Origin: Kingella oralis
GTDB lineage: Bacteria > Pseudomonadota > Gammaproteobacteria > Burkholderiales > Neisseriaceae
Direction of reading: 5' to 3'
Length of the DNA: 64,000 nucleotides
NCBI RefSeq assembly: GCF_014054985.1
Contig: NZ_CP059569.1
Location: 434,001 to 498,000 of the forward strand
Shown here: piece after piece, positions 16,717 through 25,531 of the stretch
Numbering within the stretch: the first letter of the stretch is position 1
Layout: each line of letters starts with the position of its first letter
Notes under the pieces: model-generated
What the model was told of the DNA's origin: nothing
What the model saw: the letters and a program-made list of their open reading frames with translations, nothing else
Databases searched by the model: none
Position numbers and translations under genes: made by a program

Positions 16717-17676
16717 ATGATTAACACAGCATCTAACCCGCAATGGCAGCCTGAAAACGGGCAACACGCGCCCGATTTGTTTAACGAAGCCTTAGGCAGC
16801 CTGAAAACGGTGCGCGATATGTTGCGCTTTGCGGTGAGCCGTTTTAACGAAGCGGGTTTGTTTTTCGGGCATGGCAGCGACAACGCGCACGATGAGGCGG
16901 CGTATTTGATTTTGCACACGCTGCATTTGCCGCTGGATACGCTGGAACCTTATTTGGACGCGGTGCTGCTACCGAGCGAGCGCGAAGCGGTGCTGGCTTT
17001 GGTGCAGCGGCGTGTGGAAGAGCGCGTGCCTGTGGCGTATCTGACCAATCAGGCTTGGCAGGGCGAATATGATTTTTATGTGGACGAGCGGGTGATTGTG
17101 CCGCGCTCGTTTGTGTATGAGCTGCTGGGCGAGCCGCTTGCGCCGTGGATTGAGTATCCCGAGCTGGTGCACCGCGCGCTGGATTTGTGCACGGGCAGCG
17201 GTTGTTTGGCGATTCAGATTGCCGACCATTACCCCGCCGCACAAGTGGACGCAGTGGACATCAGCTTGGACGCGCTGGAAGTGGCGGCGGTTAACGTGGA
17301 AGATTACGGGCTGCAAGAGCGCGTGAACCTAATCCACACCGATTTGTTTGAAGGCTTGGAAGGCACATACGATTTGATTGTGTCCAACCCGCCGTATGTG
17401 GATGCCGAGAGCGTGGCGGCGTTGCCCAACGAATATCTGCACGAGCCTGAATTGGCGTTGGGCAGCGGCGAAGACGGCTTGGATGCCACGCGCGAGATTT
17501 TGTTGCAGGCGGCGAAGTTTCTGAACCCCAAAGGCGTGTTGCTGGTGGAAATTGGGCATAACCGCGACGCGCTGGAAGCCGCCTATCCCGAACTGCCGTT
17601 TATGTGGCTGGAAACCAGCGGCGGCGACGGGTTTGTGTTTTTGCTCACGCGTGAGCAGCTTTTGGGGCAGGAATGA
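16717..17676 (+). CDS. prmB: ribosomal protein L3 glutamine methyltransferase
   Basis: The 319-aa protein is an HemK-family N5-glutamine methyltransferase. It shows VPRSFVYELLGE, SAM motif I DLCTGSGCLAIQIA near residue 150, and the catalytic NPPY (VSNPPYVDA) near residue 226. The RSF variant of the NPPY-side region and the length fit PrmB, which modifies L3, rather than PrmC. Two DUS copies lie within the first 30 codons and encode WQPEN and GSLKT. ATG 16717 is chosen because the upstream extension runs through the promoter region. Confidence 0.88.
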   Translation: MINTASNPQWQPENGQHAPDLFNEALGSLKTVRDMLRFAVSRFNEAGLFFGHGSDNAHDEAAYLILHTLHLPLDTLEPYLDAVLLPSEREAVLALVQRRVEERVPVAYLTNQAWQGEYDFYVDERVIVPRSFVYELLGEPLAPWIEYPELVHRALDLCTGSGCLAIQIADHYPAAQVDAVDISLDALEVAAVNVEDYGLQERVNLIHTDLFEGLEGTYDLIVSNPPYVDAESVAALPNEYLHEPELALGSGEDGLDATREILLQAAKFLNPKGVLLVEIGHNRDALEAAYPELPFMWLETSGGDGFVFLLTREQLLGQE

Positions 17677-17685
17677 TCGCGCGGT

Positions 17686-17724
17686 AGGCAGCCTGAAAAC
17701 GCGGATGGGGTTTTCAGGCTGCCT
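17686..17724. terminator. DUS hairpin after prmB
   Basis: TAGGCAGCCTGAAAAC and GTTTTCAGGCTGCCT form an inverted pair around a 9-base loop 10 bases after the prmB stop. Confidence 0.7.
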
Positions 17725-17814
17725 CAGCATTCGCGCCCGCGTTTGGGCGTGGCTGGTTTCAGGCTAAAACCTTTGCAAACCTAAAATCAAACCAGAAATG
17801 TTAAATTCTCCGTC

Positions 17815-17911
17815 ATTCCCGCGCAGGCGGGAATCTTGGTTAAACTGCAACAACGTTTTGTTTTTACAATAATTCCTGAACATCAAACAAGATTCCCGCC
17901 TGCGCGGAAAT
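17815..17911. repeat. inverted pair of neisserial dRS3-type repeats
   Basis: ATTCCC-8 bases-GGGAAT occurs exactly at 17815-17834, and a near copy (ATTCCC-8-GGAAAT) at 17892-17911. The outer flanks CCGTCATTCC and GAAATGACGG are also complementary. Between them are 57 bases without coding signs. In Neisseria, dRS3 pairs flank intergenic mosaic elements. The rest of the gap 17677-18120 holds only DUS copies and AT-rich sequence. Confidence 0.7.
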
Positions 17912-18120
17912 GACGGTATTTCTTAATTTTTCAGGCTGCCTCAACGCGGGCGCACTATAAGGCAGCCTGAAAAGCCTCCCCGCGTCCCCTACGGCTTGCT
18001 CGCAAGCTGTGCGCTGGCAAAAAATAACCAGAGGCAGCCTGAAACCACCTTGCGCTGTTGCCCATCGTTATGCTATTAACCGCCAGCCCTTTTTATCCAC
18101 ATAACCCAATCCGCAAAACC

Positions 18121-18624
18121 ATGAAACAAGCCAAACAATTCCCCTTTCTCGCCATCCAAAAACAACGCTTTGCCTTTGCCTTTGACAACCAAAGCAGCGA
18201 GCGCAATCTTCCCAGCGAACGCCAGTTTTACCAATGGATTTGGCACGCGCTGAAACACGAATACCACCGCGCCGAAATCTCGTTGCTGCTGCTAGACGAA
18301 GCCGATGCCCGCGCCTACAACCGCGACTATCGCCAAAAAGACTATGCCACCAATGTGTTGAGCTTTGCGCTGAACGAGGGCGAAATGATGCTGCCCGCGC
18401 AAGATGATACGCTGCGCGGCGATTTAATCATTTGTCCGCAAGTGGTGCGCCGCGAAGCCACCGAGCAGGGCAAGCTGCTGGCGCATCACTACGCGCATTT
18501 GGTGCTGCATGGCACGTTGCATTTGATGGGCTACGACCACATCAACGACGACGAAGCCGAGGAAATGGAAGCGTTGGAAACCCGATTGCTGGCGCAGTTG
18601 GGCATTGCCAATCCGTATGAATAA
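18121..18624 (+). CDS. ybeY: endoribonuclease YbeY (rRNA maturation)
   Basis: The 167-aa protein carries the UPF0054 zinc site HGTLHLMGYDH near residues 131-141 and the preceding RGDLIICP strand. YbeY acts in 16S rRNA 3'-end processing and ribosome quality control. The open frame extends to 18058, but ATG 18121 gives the normal N-terminus. It usually neighbours corC; here bioB and a NADAR gene intervene. Confidence 0.92.
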   Translation: MKQAKQFPFLAIQKQRFAFAFDNQSSERNLPSERQFYQWIWHALKHEYHRAEISLLLLDEADARAYNRDYRQKDYATNVLSFALNEGEMMLPAQDDTLRGDLIICPQVVRREATEQGKLLAHHYAHLVLHGTLHLMGYDHINDDEAEEMEALETRLLAQLGIANPYE

Positions 18625-18730
18625 ATAGGCAGAATAGGCAGCCTGAAAGCCGTTTAGCCAAGCCAAAATGCCAATTTTGCCCTAGCCGCCCCCAGAGGCA
18701 GCCTGAAAACCCAATCTACAAGGAAACCCC

Positions 18731-19810
18731 ATGACTTACCTACGCCCCGTTGCCCTGCGCCGCGCCGTTGCGCCCAAGCCGCACCCCACCGCCCAATATT
18801 GGAGCAAATGCCAAGTGGAAGGGCTGTTTAACCAGCCATTCTTGGAACTGGTTTTTCAGGCTGCCCAAGTGCACCGTGAACACTTTGACCCCCGCGCCGT
18901 GCAGCTTTCCACGCTGTTGTCGGTGAAAACAGGCGGCTGCACCGAAGATTGCGAATACTGCCCGCAATCCGCGCACTACCACACAGGCGTGGAAAAAACA
19001 GGGCTGATGGAAGTGGACGACGTGGTTGCCCTCGCCAAAATCGCCAAAAAACGCGGCGCGAGCCGTTTTTGCATGGGCGCGGCGTGGCGCAGTCCCAAGC
19101 CCGAAGACATCCCCCAGCTTGCCGACATGGTGCGCGCCGTGAAAGAAATTGGGCTGGAAACCTGCGGCACATTCGGCCTGCTCGACGAAGGCATGGCGCA
19201 AAGCCTGCACGACGCGGGGCTGGATTACTACAACCACAACCTAGACACCGACCCCAGCCGCTACAACGACATCATCCACACCCGCCGCCACGAAGACCGC
19301 ATGGACACGTTGGGCAAAGTGCGCGAAGCAGGGCTAAAAATTTGCTGCGGCGGCATTGTGGGCATGAACGAAACCCGTGCCGAACGCGCAGGCTTAATCG
19401 CTAGCCTTGCTAATTTAGACCCGCAGCCTGAAAGCGTGCCGATTAACCAGCTCATCAAAATAGACGGCACGCCGCTTGCCGATGTGCCCGATTTGGATTG
19501 GACAGAATTTGTGCGCACTATTGCCGTGGCGCGGATTACCATGCCGCAAAGCTATGTGCGCCTATCCGCAGGGCGCGCCAATATGCCAGAAGCCATGCAA
19601 GCGATGTGTTTTATGGCGGGCGCAAATTCCATTTTCTATGGCGATACCTTGCTCACTTCGCCCAACCCCGAAGAAAGCGGCGACCGCGCCTTGCTCGCCA
19701 AATTGGATTTATATCCGCTAGGTAGCGAAGCGGAAAGCGAAGCCACAAGGCAGCCTGAAAACGAACAGGGCGGCTGCGGCTGCGGTTGCGCCTGCGCGGG
19801 GAAGCAATAG
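18731..19810 (+). CDS. bioB: biotin synthase with a cysteine-rich C-terminal tail
   Basis: The 359-aa radical-SAM enzyme has the CxxxCxxC cluster motif GGCTEDCEYCPQS near residue 66, YYNHNLDTDP, and YVRLSAGR near residue 275. It inserts sulfur into dethiobiotin using a [4Fe-4S] and an auxiliary [2Fe-2S] cluster. The body ends around SEAESEATRQPENEQ, and the last residues are GGCGCGCACAGKQ, with four Cys at alternate positions. This tail is not part of the core fold. The RQPEN just before it is encoded by a DUS. Confidence 0.95.
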   Translation: MTYLRPVALRRAVAPKPHPTAQYWSKCQVEGLFNQPFLELVFQAAQVHREHFDPRAVQLSTLLSVKTGGCTEDCEYCPQSAHYHTGVEKTGLMEVDDVVALAKIAKKRGASRFCMGAAWRSPKPEDIPQLADMVRAVKEIGLETCGTFGLLDEGMAQSLHDAGLDYYNHNLDTDPSRYNDIIHTRRHEDRMDTLGKVREAGLKICCGGIVGMNETRAERAGLIASLANLDPQPESVPINQLIKIDGTPLADVPDLDWTEFVRTIAVARITMPQSYVRLSAGRANMPEAMQAMCFMAGANSIFYGDTLLTSPNPEESGDRALLAKLDLYPLGSEAESEATRQPENEQGGCGCGCACAGKQ

Positions 19811-19837
19811 GCAGCCTGAAAATAGGGCAGCCTGAAA

Positions 19838-19962
19838 CCTAAAATGGAGCGGCGGCGGCTCGCCGCCAAATGGCTGATAAAACAGAGCATGGCGGGTTTG
19901 CCAAGATGTCGGTGAGCCGCCGCGCCATCGGTGGCAGGTTTTGCAAAGATTTCAGCCTGAAA
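19838..19962 (+). repeat. GC-palindrome intergenic repeat, copy 1
   Basis: This ~125-bp element has a conserved order: AAAATGGAGCGGCGGCGGCT, CGCCGCCAAATGGCTGAT, a less conserved middle, GTTTGCCAAGATGTCGG, TGAGCCGCCGCGCCATCGG, then TTTGCAAAG and a DUS-like end. Related copies occur at 41251-41392 (reverse), 49611-49733 and 60004-60130. The rest of the gap 19811-20186 holds DUS copies and no gene. Confidence 0.8.
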
Positions 19963-20186
19963 TAACGTAGGCAAACCAGAAAGCCGCCAACCCGAATTGC
20001 ATTTGCGCAGGCAACCGCATGGATGCTTTTCAGGCTGCCTTTGAAGTAAGCGGCGATGGCGCGGCTTGCCATGCGCCGTTTAACCAAGCCCCAAGCAGCG
20101 CAGTTTGCACCGCCCCTTGCATGCACGTTATTTTCAGGCTGCCGCAACGTTCAGCAAACGCCCCAACACCCCCAACGGAGTAACCC

Positions 20187-20745
20187 ATGCCCGCTCTCTA
20201 CGACCTCGCCGCCCTGCAAGACGCCTTCAAGCGCAAAGCCAAGCTCAAATACGTTTACTTCTGGGGGCACACGCCCAAGCAAAAAGGCATCGCCGACGAA
20301 GCCGTGTTCAGCCAATGGTATCCCGCCCCGTTTGAACTGGACGGCGAGCGCTACGCCACCGCCGAGCACTACATGATGGCAGAAAAAGCCCGCCTGTTTG
20401 GCGCAGACGACATCCGCTGCCAAATCTTGCAGGCGGGCAGCCCCGCGCAAGCCAAAGCCCTTGGGCGGCAAATCATCGGCTTTCAAGACGATATTTGGAA
20501 CGCCCACCGCTTTGATATTGTGTGCCGCGCCAACCACGCCAAATTTTCGCAACACCCCGATTTAAAAACCTTTTTGCTGCAAACGGGTGAGCGCATTCTC
20601 GTGGAAGCCAGCCCTGTGGACAGCATCTGGGGGCATCGGCTTGGCGCAAGACGACCCCCGCGCCGAAAACCCGTTGCAATGGCAAGGCTTGAACCTGCTC
20701 GGCTTCGCGCTGATGAAAGTGCGCGACCAATTGCAGGCAGCCTGA
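20187..20745 (+). pseudogene. NADAR-family protein (YbiA/RibX-like), frameshifted as written
   Basis: The first 148 codons encode a NADAR domain: YVYFWGHTP near residue 23, the AEHYMMAEKARLF core near residue 55, and VDSIWG near residue 145. At the G run 20629-20633 one extra G breaks the frame. Removing it restores GIGLAQDDPRAENPLQWQG and LNLLGFALMKVRD, which are the family's normal C-terminus, and gives 185 residues with a TGA supplied by a DUS at 20743-20745. The family acts on N-glycosidic bonds of riboflavin intermediates or ADP-ribose. As written, the product ends in an unrelated Arg-rich tail. Confidence 0.8.
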
Positions 20746-20790
20746 AACAATAGGCAGCCTGAAACCCATTAACCACCGCAATCAAAAATT

Positions 20791-21660
20791 ATGGACGACA
20801 CCACCCCCCAACCCAAACCCACCCTGTTCAACCGCCTGTTCCACCGCGTTTCAGGCAGCATCGGCATCCCCGAAACCCCCGCCCAATGGCTGGATTTGCT
20901 GCACCAAGCCCAAGCGCAAAACAGCTTGGACGACGACACGCTGTTGCGCCTAGAAAACCTGTTCAAATTCAACCAACTATCCGTGCGCGATGCCATGATG
21001 ACCCGCGCCCAAATGGACGTTATCAAAACCACAGACGGCATAGACCGCATCATCGCCTACGCCGTGGACACCGCCCATTCGCGCTTTCCCGTGATAGAAG
21101 AAGACAAAGACCACATCATCGGCATCCTGCACGCCAAAGACCTGCTCAAATGCACGCTCAACCCCGAGCAATTCAAGCTGGAACACATCCTGCGCCCCGC
21201 CGTGTTTGTGCCCGAGAGCAAATCGCTCAACAGCCTGCTCAAAGACTTCCAAACCCAGCGCAACCACATGGCGATTGTGGTGGACGAATACGGCGGCATC
21301 TCAGGCTTGGTAACGTTTGAAGACGTGATTGAGCAGATTGTGGGCAAAATTGAAGACGAGTTTGACGAAGACGACAGCGCGGATAACATCTTCCCCGTGT
21401 CCGCCGAGCGTTGGCGCATCAAAGCCACCACTGAAATCGCCGCCATCAACGAATACTTCGGCACGGATTTCAGCGACGAAGAAGCCGACACCATCGGCGG
21501 CTTAGTGATTCACGAGCTGGGGCATCTGCCCGTGCGCGGCGAGAAAGTCCAACTGGGCGATTTGCTGTTTAACGTTGCCCGCGCCGACAACCGCCGCCTG
21601 CACACGCTGATGGCAACGCGCCCCGGTCAAAAAACCGAAACCACGCCGAAAGCCGAATAA
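20791..21660 (+). CDS. corC: CorC/HlyC-type CBS-domain protein (Mg/Co homeostasis)
   Basis: The 289-aa protein has an N-terminal helix, two CBS domains (VRDAMMTRAQMDVI near 68 and FVPESKSLNSLLKDF near 140, with VVDEYGGISGLVTFEDVIEQIVG), and a C-terminal CorC_HlyC domain (TIGGLVIHELGHLP near residue 232). Family members bind adenosyl ligands and support Mg2+/Co2+ efflux. It has no membrane segments. Confidence 0.9.
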   Translation: MDDTTPQPKPTLFNRLFHRVSGSIGIPETPAQWLDLLHQAQAQNSLDDDTLLRLENLFKFNQLSVRDAMMTRAQMDVIKTTDGIDRIIAYAVDTAHSRFPVIEEDKDHIIGILHAKDLLKCTLNPEQFKLEHILRPAVFVPESKSLNSLLKDFQTQRNHMAIVVDEYGGISGLVTFEDVIEQIVGKIEDEFDEDDSADNIFPVSAERWRIKATTEIAAINEYFGTDFSDEEADTIGGLVIHELGHLPVRGEKVQLGDLLFNVARADNRRLHTLMATRPGQKTETTPKAE

Positions 21661-21755
21661 CCAACGCAAGAGAGTAGGGCAGCTAGAAACCCCGTTTACC
21701 CCATTTTCAGGCTGCCTTATCCGTCCAATCGCAATCCAAAGGCAGCCTGAAAACC

Positions 21756-22301
21756 ATGACCGACCCCCACGCCCCAACCAGCAAATTCCTCAGCTACATC
21801 CTGCGCCACCACCCCGAAAGCATCGGCATCACGCTAGACAGCCAAGGCTGGGCAAACATCGACACCCTGCTTGCCCAAGCAGCGCAACACAACCGCCCCA
21901 TCAGCCGCGCGCAACTGCTGGAAATCGTCGCCACCAACCCCAAAAAACGCTTTACGCTCTCCGCAGACGGCAGCCAAATCCGCGCCGCGCAAGGGCATAG
22001 CACCGCCCAAGTCGCCATCGCCCACAACCCCGTTGCCCCGCCCAACACGCTGTACCACGGCACCGCCACCCGCTTTCTAGACAGCATCCGCAGCCAAGGG
22101 CTAATCGCAGGCAGCCGCCACCATGTGCACCTCTCCGCCGACATCCCCACCGCGCAAAAAGTCGGACAACGGCACGGCAAACCCATCGTGCTGCGTATCA
22201 ACGCCGCCGCCATGCACGCCGCAGGGCACGCCTTTTATTTAAGCGACAACCAAGTCTGGCTCACCGACCACGTTCCCGCGCAATACATCAGCGAAGAATA
22301 G
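21756..22301 (+). CDS. kptA: RNA 2'-phosphotransferase (Tpt1/KptA)
   Basis: The 181-aa protein matches the KptA family: KFLSYILRHHPE at the N-terminus with the catalytic Arg-His, KKRFTLS near residue 63, LYHGTATRFLDSIRSQGL near 91, and HHVHLSADIPTA near 114. The enzyme uses NAD+ to move an internal RNA 2'-phosphate to ADP-ribose. Its bacterial role is unclear, since bacteria lack the tRNA ligase that makes this substrate. It lies two genes from the NADAR gene, and both families handle ADP-ribose chemistry. Confidence 0.9.
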   Translation: MTDPHAPTSKFLSYILRHHPESIGITLDSQGWANIDTLLAQAAQHNRPISRAQLLEIVATNPKKRFTLSADGSQIRAAQGHSTAQVAIAHNPVAPPNTLYHGTATRFLDSIRSQGLIAGSRHHVHLSADIPTAQKVGQRHGKPIVLRINAAAMHAAGHAFYLSDNQVWLTDHVPAQYISEE

Positions 22302-22354
22302 ACAGCCTGAAACCTTTGTAAAACCCATGAGGCAGCCTGAAAAACAAGAAATGC

Positions 22355-22378
22355 CGTCATTCCCGCGTAGGAATGACG
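22355..22378. repeat. dRS3-like palindrome upstream of the RlmK-like gene
   Basis: CGTCATTCC and GGAATGACG form a perfect 9-bp inverted repeat with a 6-base centre. It is a shortened relative of the dRS3 pair at 17815-17911. The surrounding gap 22302-22524 contains only DUS copies. Confidence 0.6.
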
Positions 22379-22524
22379 ACATCTTGGGATTTGTAAAAGG
22401 TTCAGCCCAAAAACACACGCAGCCAATCATCCGCCAGAACACGCGTCTTGCCGCGTACCACGCCCCAGCCCAACCCTTGCCGCCCCCCAAGGCAGCCTGA
22501 AAATCCATTTACCCCATCCCCACC

Positions 22525-23469
22525 ATGACCCAAATCAACGACCTTATCAACCGCATCGGCAAAACCCTCAAACACCAACTCAAATGGGCGCGCCGCCACA
22601 ACCTAGAAGCATGGCGCATCTACGACCGCGATATCCCGCAATACCCCTTCGCCATCGATGTTTACCGCGACCACATCCACCTGCAAGAATACGACACAGG
22701 CTGGCAGCAAAGCCCCGCCGAGCGCAAAGCATGGCTGCTGGAAATCCTAGAAGCCATAGAACACATCACAGGCTTCCCCCAGCAAAACATCCATCTCAAA
22801 CAACGCGCCCGCCAAAAAGGCAGCGCTCAATACCAAAAAACAGGCAAAACAGGCGAAGACTTCATCATCCAAGAAAACGGCCGCCAATTTTGGGTAAACC
22901 TAGACAAATACCTAGACACAGGGCTATTTCTAGACCACCGCAACACCCGCCAAAAAGTCGGCAGCATCGCCGCAGGCAAACGCTTTCTCAACCTATTTTC
23001 CTACACTGGCAGCTTCACCGTTTACGCAGCCACAGGCGGCGCCATCAGCAGCGAAACCGTTGATTTATCCAACACCTACCTAGAATGGGCAGAGCGCAAT
23101 TTCGCGCTTAACAACATAGATTTAACCCTCCATCAAATCATCCGCGCCGACGTGTTCCCCTACCTGCAACAAGCCGCCCAACAGCGCAAACAATTTGACC
23201 TCATCGTTTTAGACCCGCCCAGTTTTTCCAACAGCAAAAAAATGCAAGACATCCTAGACATCCAGCGCGACCAAACCACCCTGATTAACGGCGCGATGGC
23301 ACTGCTAGCAGCAGGCGGCACGCTCTATTTTTCCAACAACCTGCGCAGCTTTGAACTCAACCCCCAGCTTGAAGCGCAATACCGCATCCAAAACATCACC
23401 CGCCAATCCATCCCCGAAGATTTCCGCAACAAGAAAATCCACCAATGCTGGGAAATCCGCCACAAATGA
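22525..23469 (+). CDS. RlmK-like 23S rRNA guanine methyltransferase (stand-alone)
   Basis: The 314-aa protein corresponds to the C-terminal (RlmK) half of E. coli RlmKL. It shows GLFLDHRNTRQ near residue 133, SAM motif LNLFSYTGSFTVYAA near 154, DLSNTYLEWAERN, DPPSFSNSKKM near 231, and IHQCWEI at the end. That half makes m7G2069 in 23S rRNA. Here it stands alone without the RlmL half. The target is inferred from the family. Confidence 0.82.
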   Translation: MTQINDLINRIGKTLKHQLKWARRHNLEAWRIYDRDIPQYPFAIDVYRDHIHLQEYDTGWQQSPAERKAWLLEILEAIEHITGFPQQNIHLKQRARQKGSAQYQKTGKTGEDFIIQENGRQFWVNLDKYLDTGLFLDHRNTRQKVGSIAAGKRFLNLFSYTGSFTVYAATGGAISSETVDLSNTYLEWAERNFALNNIDLTLHQIIRADVFPYLQQAAQQRKQFDLIVLDPPSFSNSKKMQDILDIQRDQTTLINGAMALLAAGGTLYFSNNLRSFELNPQLEAQYRIQNITRQSIPEDFRNKKIHQCWEIRHK

Positions 23470-23616
23470 TTTTCAGGCTGCCCTTGTTGTCATGCATAAA
23501 GGCAGCCTGAAAACGAGCGAAGCTAAAACACCCCATCCGCCATTTTCAGGCTGCCCGACCATCCAAAATCAGTTAAAATGCGCCCCGTTTCAAACAACCT
23601 AATGCCCAGTAAACAA

Positions 23617-24741
23617 ATGAAAAAAGCACTCCTGCTCACCATAATCAGCCTCGCCCCGCTTGCCCAAGCCGAAACGCAAAACGAAATCCCCCTGCTGCCC
23701 ACCAACGCCCCCGCCAACAGCCCCGCCATCCCCGTCAGCGATGCCCAATCCTGCGTTGCCATCAGCGACCCCGCCACCCGTCTCGCCTGCTACGACCGCG
23801 CCTACACCGCCCCCAACCAAGCCGAACCCAAAAGCATAGACATCGCCCAAAGCCACGCCGCCAGCAAAGCCGCGCAAAGCCCGCAAATCGTCTTTGCCGA
23901 ACCCAGCGCCGGCGAAATCTATTCCCCCCTGTCGCAACAATACGACCTCGACAAAAACAACGAAAACGGCGTATTCAGCATCCGCGAACACGAACCCATG
24001 TACATCATGCCCGCATGGTACCGCAGCTCGCCCAACTACACCCCCAGCACCCCCACGCGCGGCGTAGCCATCGATGCGGTTCACACCCAGCAAAAACGCA
24101 TTGAAACCAAGATGCAAATCTCCCTGAAAACCAAAATCGCCGAAGACCTGTTCGGCACCCATGCCGACCTTTGGGCAGGCTACACCCAGCAATCCAACTG
24201 GCAAGTTTATAACCGCGGCAAAAAATCCGCCCCCTTCCGCAACAGTGACTACGCCCCCGAGCTGTTTATCACCCAGCCCGTCAAAGCCAACCTCCCCTTC
24301 GGCGGCAAACTGCGGATGCTCGGCGTGGGCTACATCCACCAATCCAACGGGCAAAGCCAGCCCCTGTCGCGCTCATGGAACCGCATCTACGCCATGGCGG
24401 GCATGGAATGGGGCAAGCTGTCGGTCATTCCCCGCATCTGGGCGCGGCTAGACCCCGGCGCCGATAAAGACGACAACCCCGACATCATGCGCTACATGGG
24501 CTACGGCGATTTGCGCCTCGCCTACCAGTTTGACAACAAACACGCCCTGTCCGGCACCCTGCGCTACAACCCCAAACACAACAAAGGCGCGGTGCAGCTC
24601 AACTACACCTTCCCGCTCAAAGGCAACCTGAAAGGCTATGTGCAAGGCTTCTACGGCTATGGCGAAAGCCTGATTGACTACAACCACAAACAAAAAGGCA
24701 TCGGCGTAGGGCTGATGTTCAACGGCTGGGACGCGCTTTAA
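23617..24741 (+). CDS. pldA: outer-membrane phospholipase A (OMPLA)
   Basis: The 374-aa protein has a signal peptide (MKKALLLTIISLAPLAQA), a DUF-like N-terminal segment with a Cys pair (SCVAISDPATRLACYD), and a C-terminal 12-strand barrel of the PldA family. The active-site sequence is YIHQSNGQ (His and Ser, about residue 241), followed by SWNR with the supporting Asn. It hydrolyses phospholipids that stray to the outer leaflet. Earlier Met codons exist at 23578 and 23602; 23617 gives the cleanest signal peptide. Confidence 0.9.
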   Translation: MKKALLLTIISLAPLAQAETQNEIPLLPTNAPANSPAIPVSDAQSCVAISDPATRLACYDRAYTAPNQAEPKSIDIAQSHAASKAAQSPQIVFAEPSAGEIYSPLSQQYDLDKNNENGVFSIREHEPMYIMPAWYRSSPNYTPSTPTRGVAIDAVHTQQKRIETKMQISLKTKIAEDLFGTHADLWAGYTQQSNWQVYNRGKKSAPFRNSDYAPELFITQPVKANLPFGGKLRMLGVGYIHQSNGQSQPLSRSWNRIYAMAGMEWGKLSVIPRIWARLDPGADKDDNPDIMRYMGYGDLRLAYQFDNKHALSGTLRYNPKHNKGAVQLNYTFPLKGNLKGYVQGFYGYGESLIDYNHKQKGIGVGLMFNGWDAL

Positions 24742-24824
24742 TACCCACTCCAAGGCAGCCTGAAATTGCCCAACCCGCTTTCAGGCTGCCTCAACATCGC
24801 CCACCAAACCACCCGCAAAACGCG

Positions 24825-24830
24825 TATAAT
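24825..24830 (+). promoter_or_regulatory. candidate -10 box for the DUF502 gene
   Basis: TATAAT lies 41 bases before ATG 24872. No good -35 is seen. Confidence 0.35.
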
Positions 24831-24871
24831 CCAGCCCTTCGCACTTCATCCCCCCGCACAACAAGCGCACC

Positions 24872-25531
24872 ATGAGCATCGGCAAGTACCTCAAAAAATA
24901 CCTTATCGCAGGGCTACTCGTATGGCTGCCCATCGCCGTAACCATCTGGCTCATCGGCTACATCATCAACGCCACTGACTGGCTCGCCAACCTTGTCCCA
25001 CAAAAATGGCAGCCTGAAAACTACATCGGCTTTAACATTCCAGGGCAAGGCTTCATCATCGCCATCATCGTCTTGCTGATTACAGGCATCCTCGCCGCCA
25101 ATATGCTCGGGCGCAAATTCCTGGAAGCATGGGACAGCCTGCTCGGACGCATCCCCGTGGTCAAATCCATTTATTCCAGCGTCAAAAAAGTATCCGAAAG
25201 CCTGCTGTCCGACAACGCCCGCTCGTTCCAAACCCCTGTGCTGATACCCTTTCCCCAGCCCAATATTTGGACGATTGCGTTTGTGTCGGGCGAAGTGCCG
25301 CAAGCCGTAGCCCAAGCCCTGCCCGAACCAACCGACTACGTTTCCGTGTACGTCCCCACCACGCCCAACCCCACAGGCGGCTACTACATCATGGTGCGGC
25401 GCAGCGACATCCGCCAATTCAACATGAGCGTGGACGAAGCCCTAAAATACGTTATTTCCCTCGGCATGGTGATGCCCAACGACCCGCACGTGATAGCGCA
25501 GCCTGAAAAAGCAGAAGCGAAAGAATCATGA
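24872..25531 (+). CDS. DUF502 inner-membrane protein
   Basis: The 219-aa protein has two transmembrane segments (GLLVWLPIAVTIWLIGYII near residue 14 and FIIAIIVLLITGILAANML near 63), then a soluble domain with GRIPVVKSIYSSVKKV. This is the DUF502 signature. The function is unknown. A DUS in frame encodes WQPEN between the two segments. Its stop overlaps the start of a 38-codon gene. Confidence 0.85.
   Translation: MSIGKYLKKYLIAGLLVWLPIAVTIWLIGYIINATDWLANLVPQKWQPENYIGFNIPGQGFIIAIIVLLITGILAANMLGRKFLEAWDSLLGRIPVVKSIYSSVKKVSESLLSDNARSFQTPVLIPFPQPNIWTIAFVSGEVPQAVAQALPEPTDYVSVYVPTTPNPTGGYYIMVRRSDIRQFNMSVDEALKYVISLGMVMPNDPHVIAQPEKAEAKES

Noticed and set aside
19839..20147. Reverse-strand peptide MARRLTDILANPPC and its relative in the 60-kb copy
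   Set aside because: It arises from the GC-palindrome repeat. The frame is not kept in the copies at 41251 and 49611.
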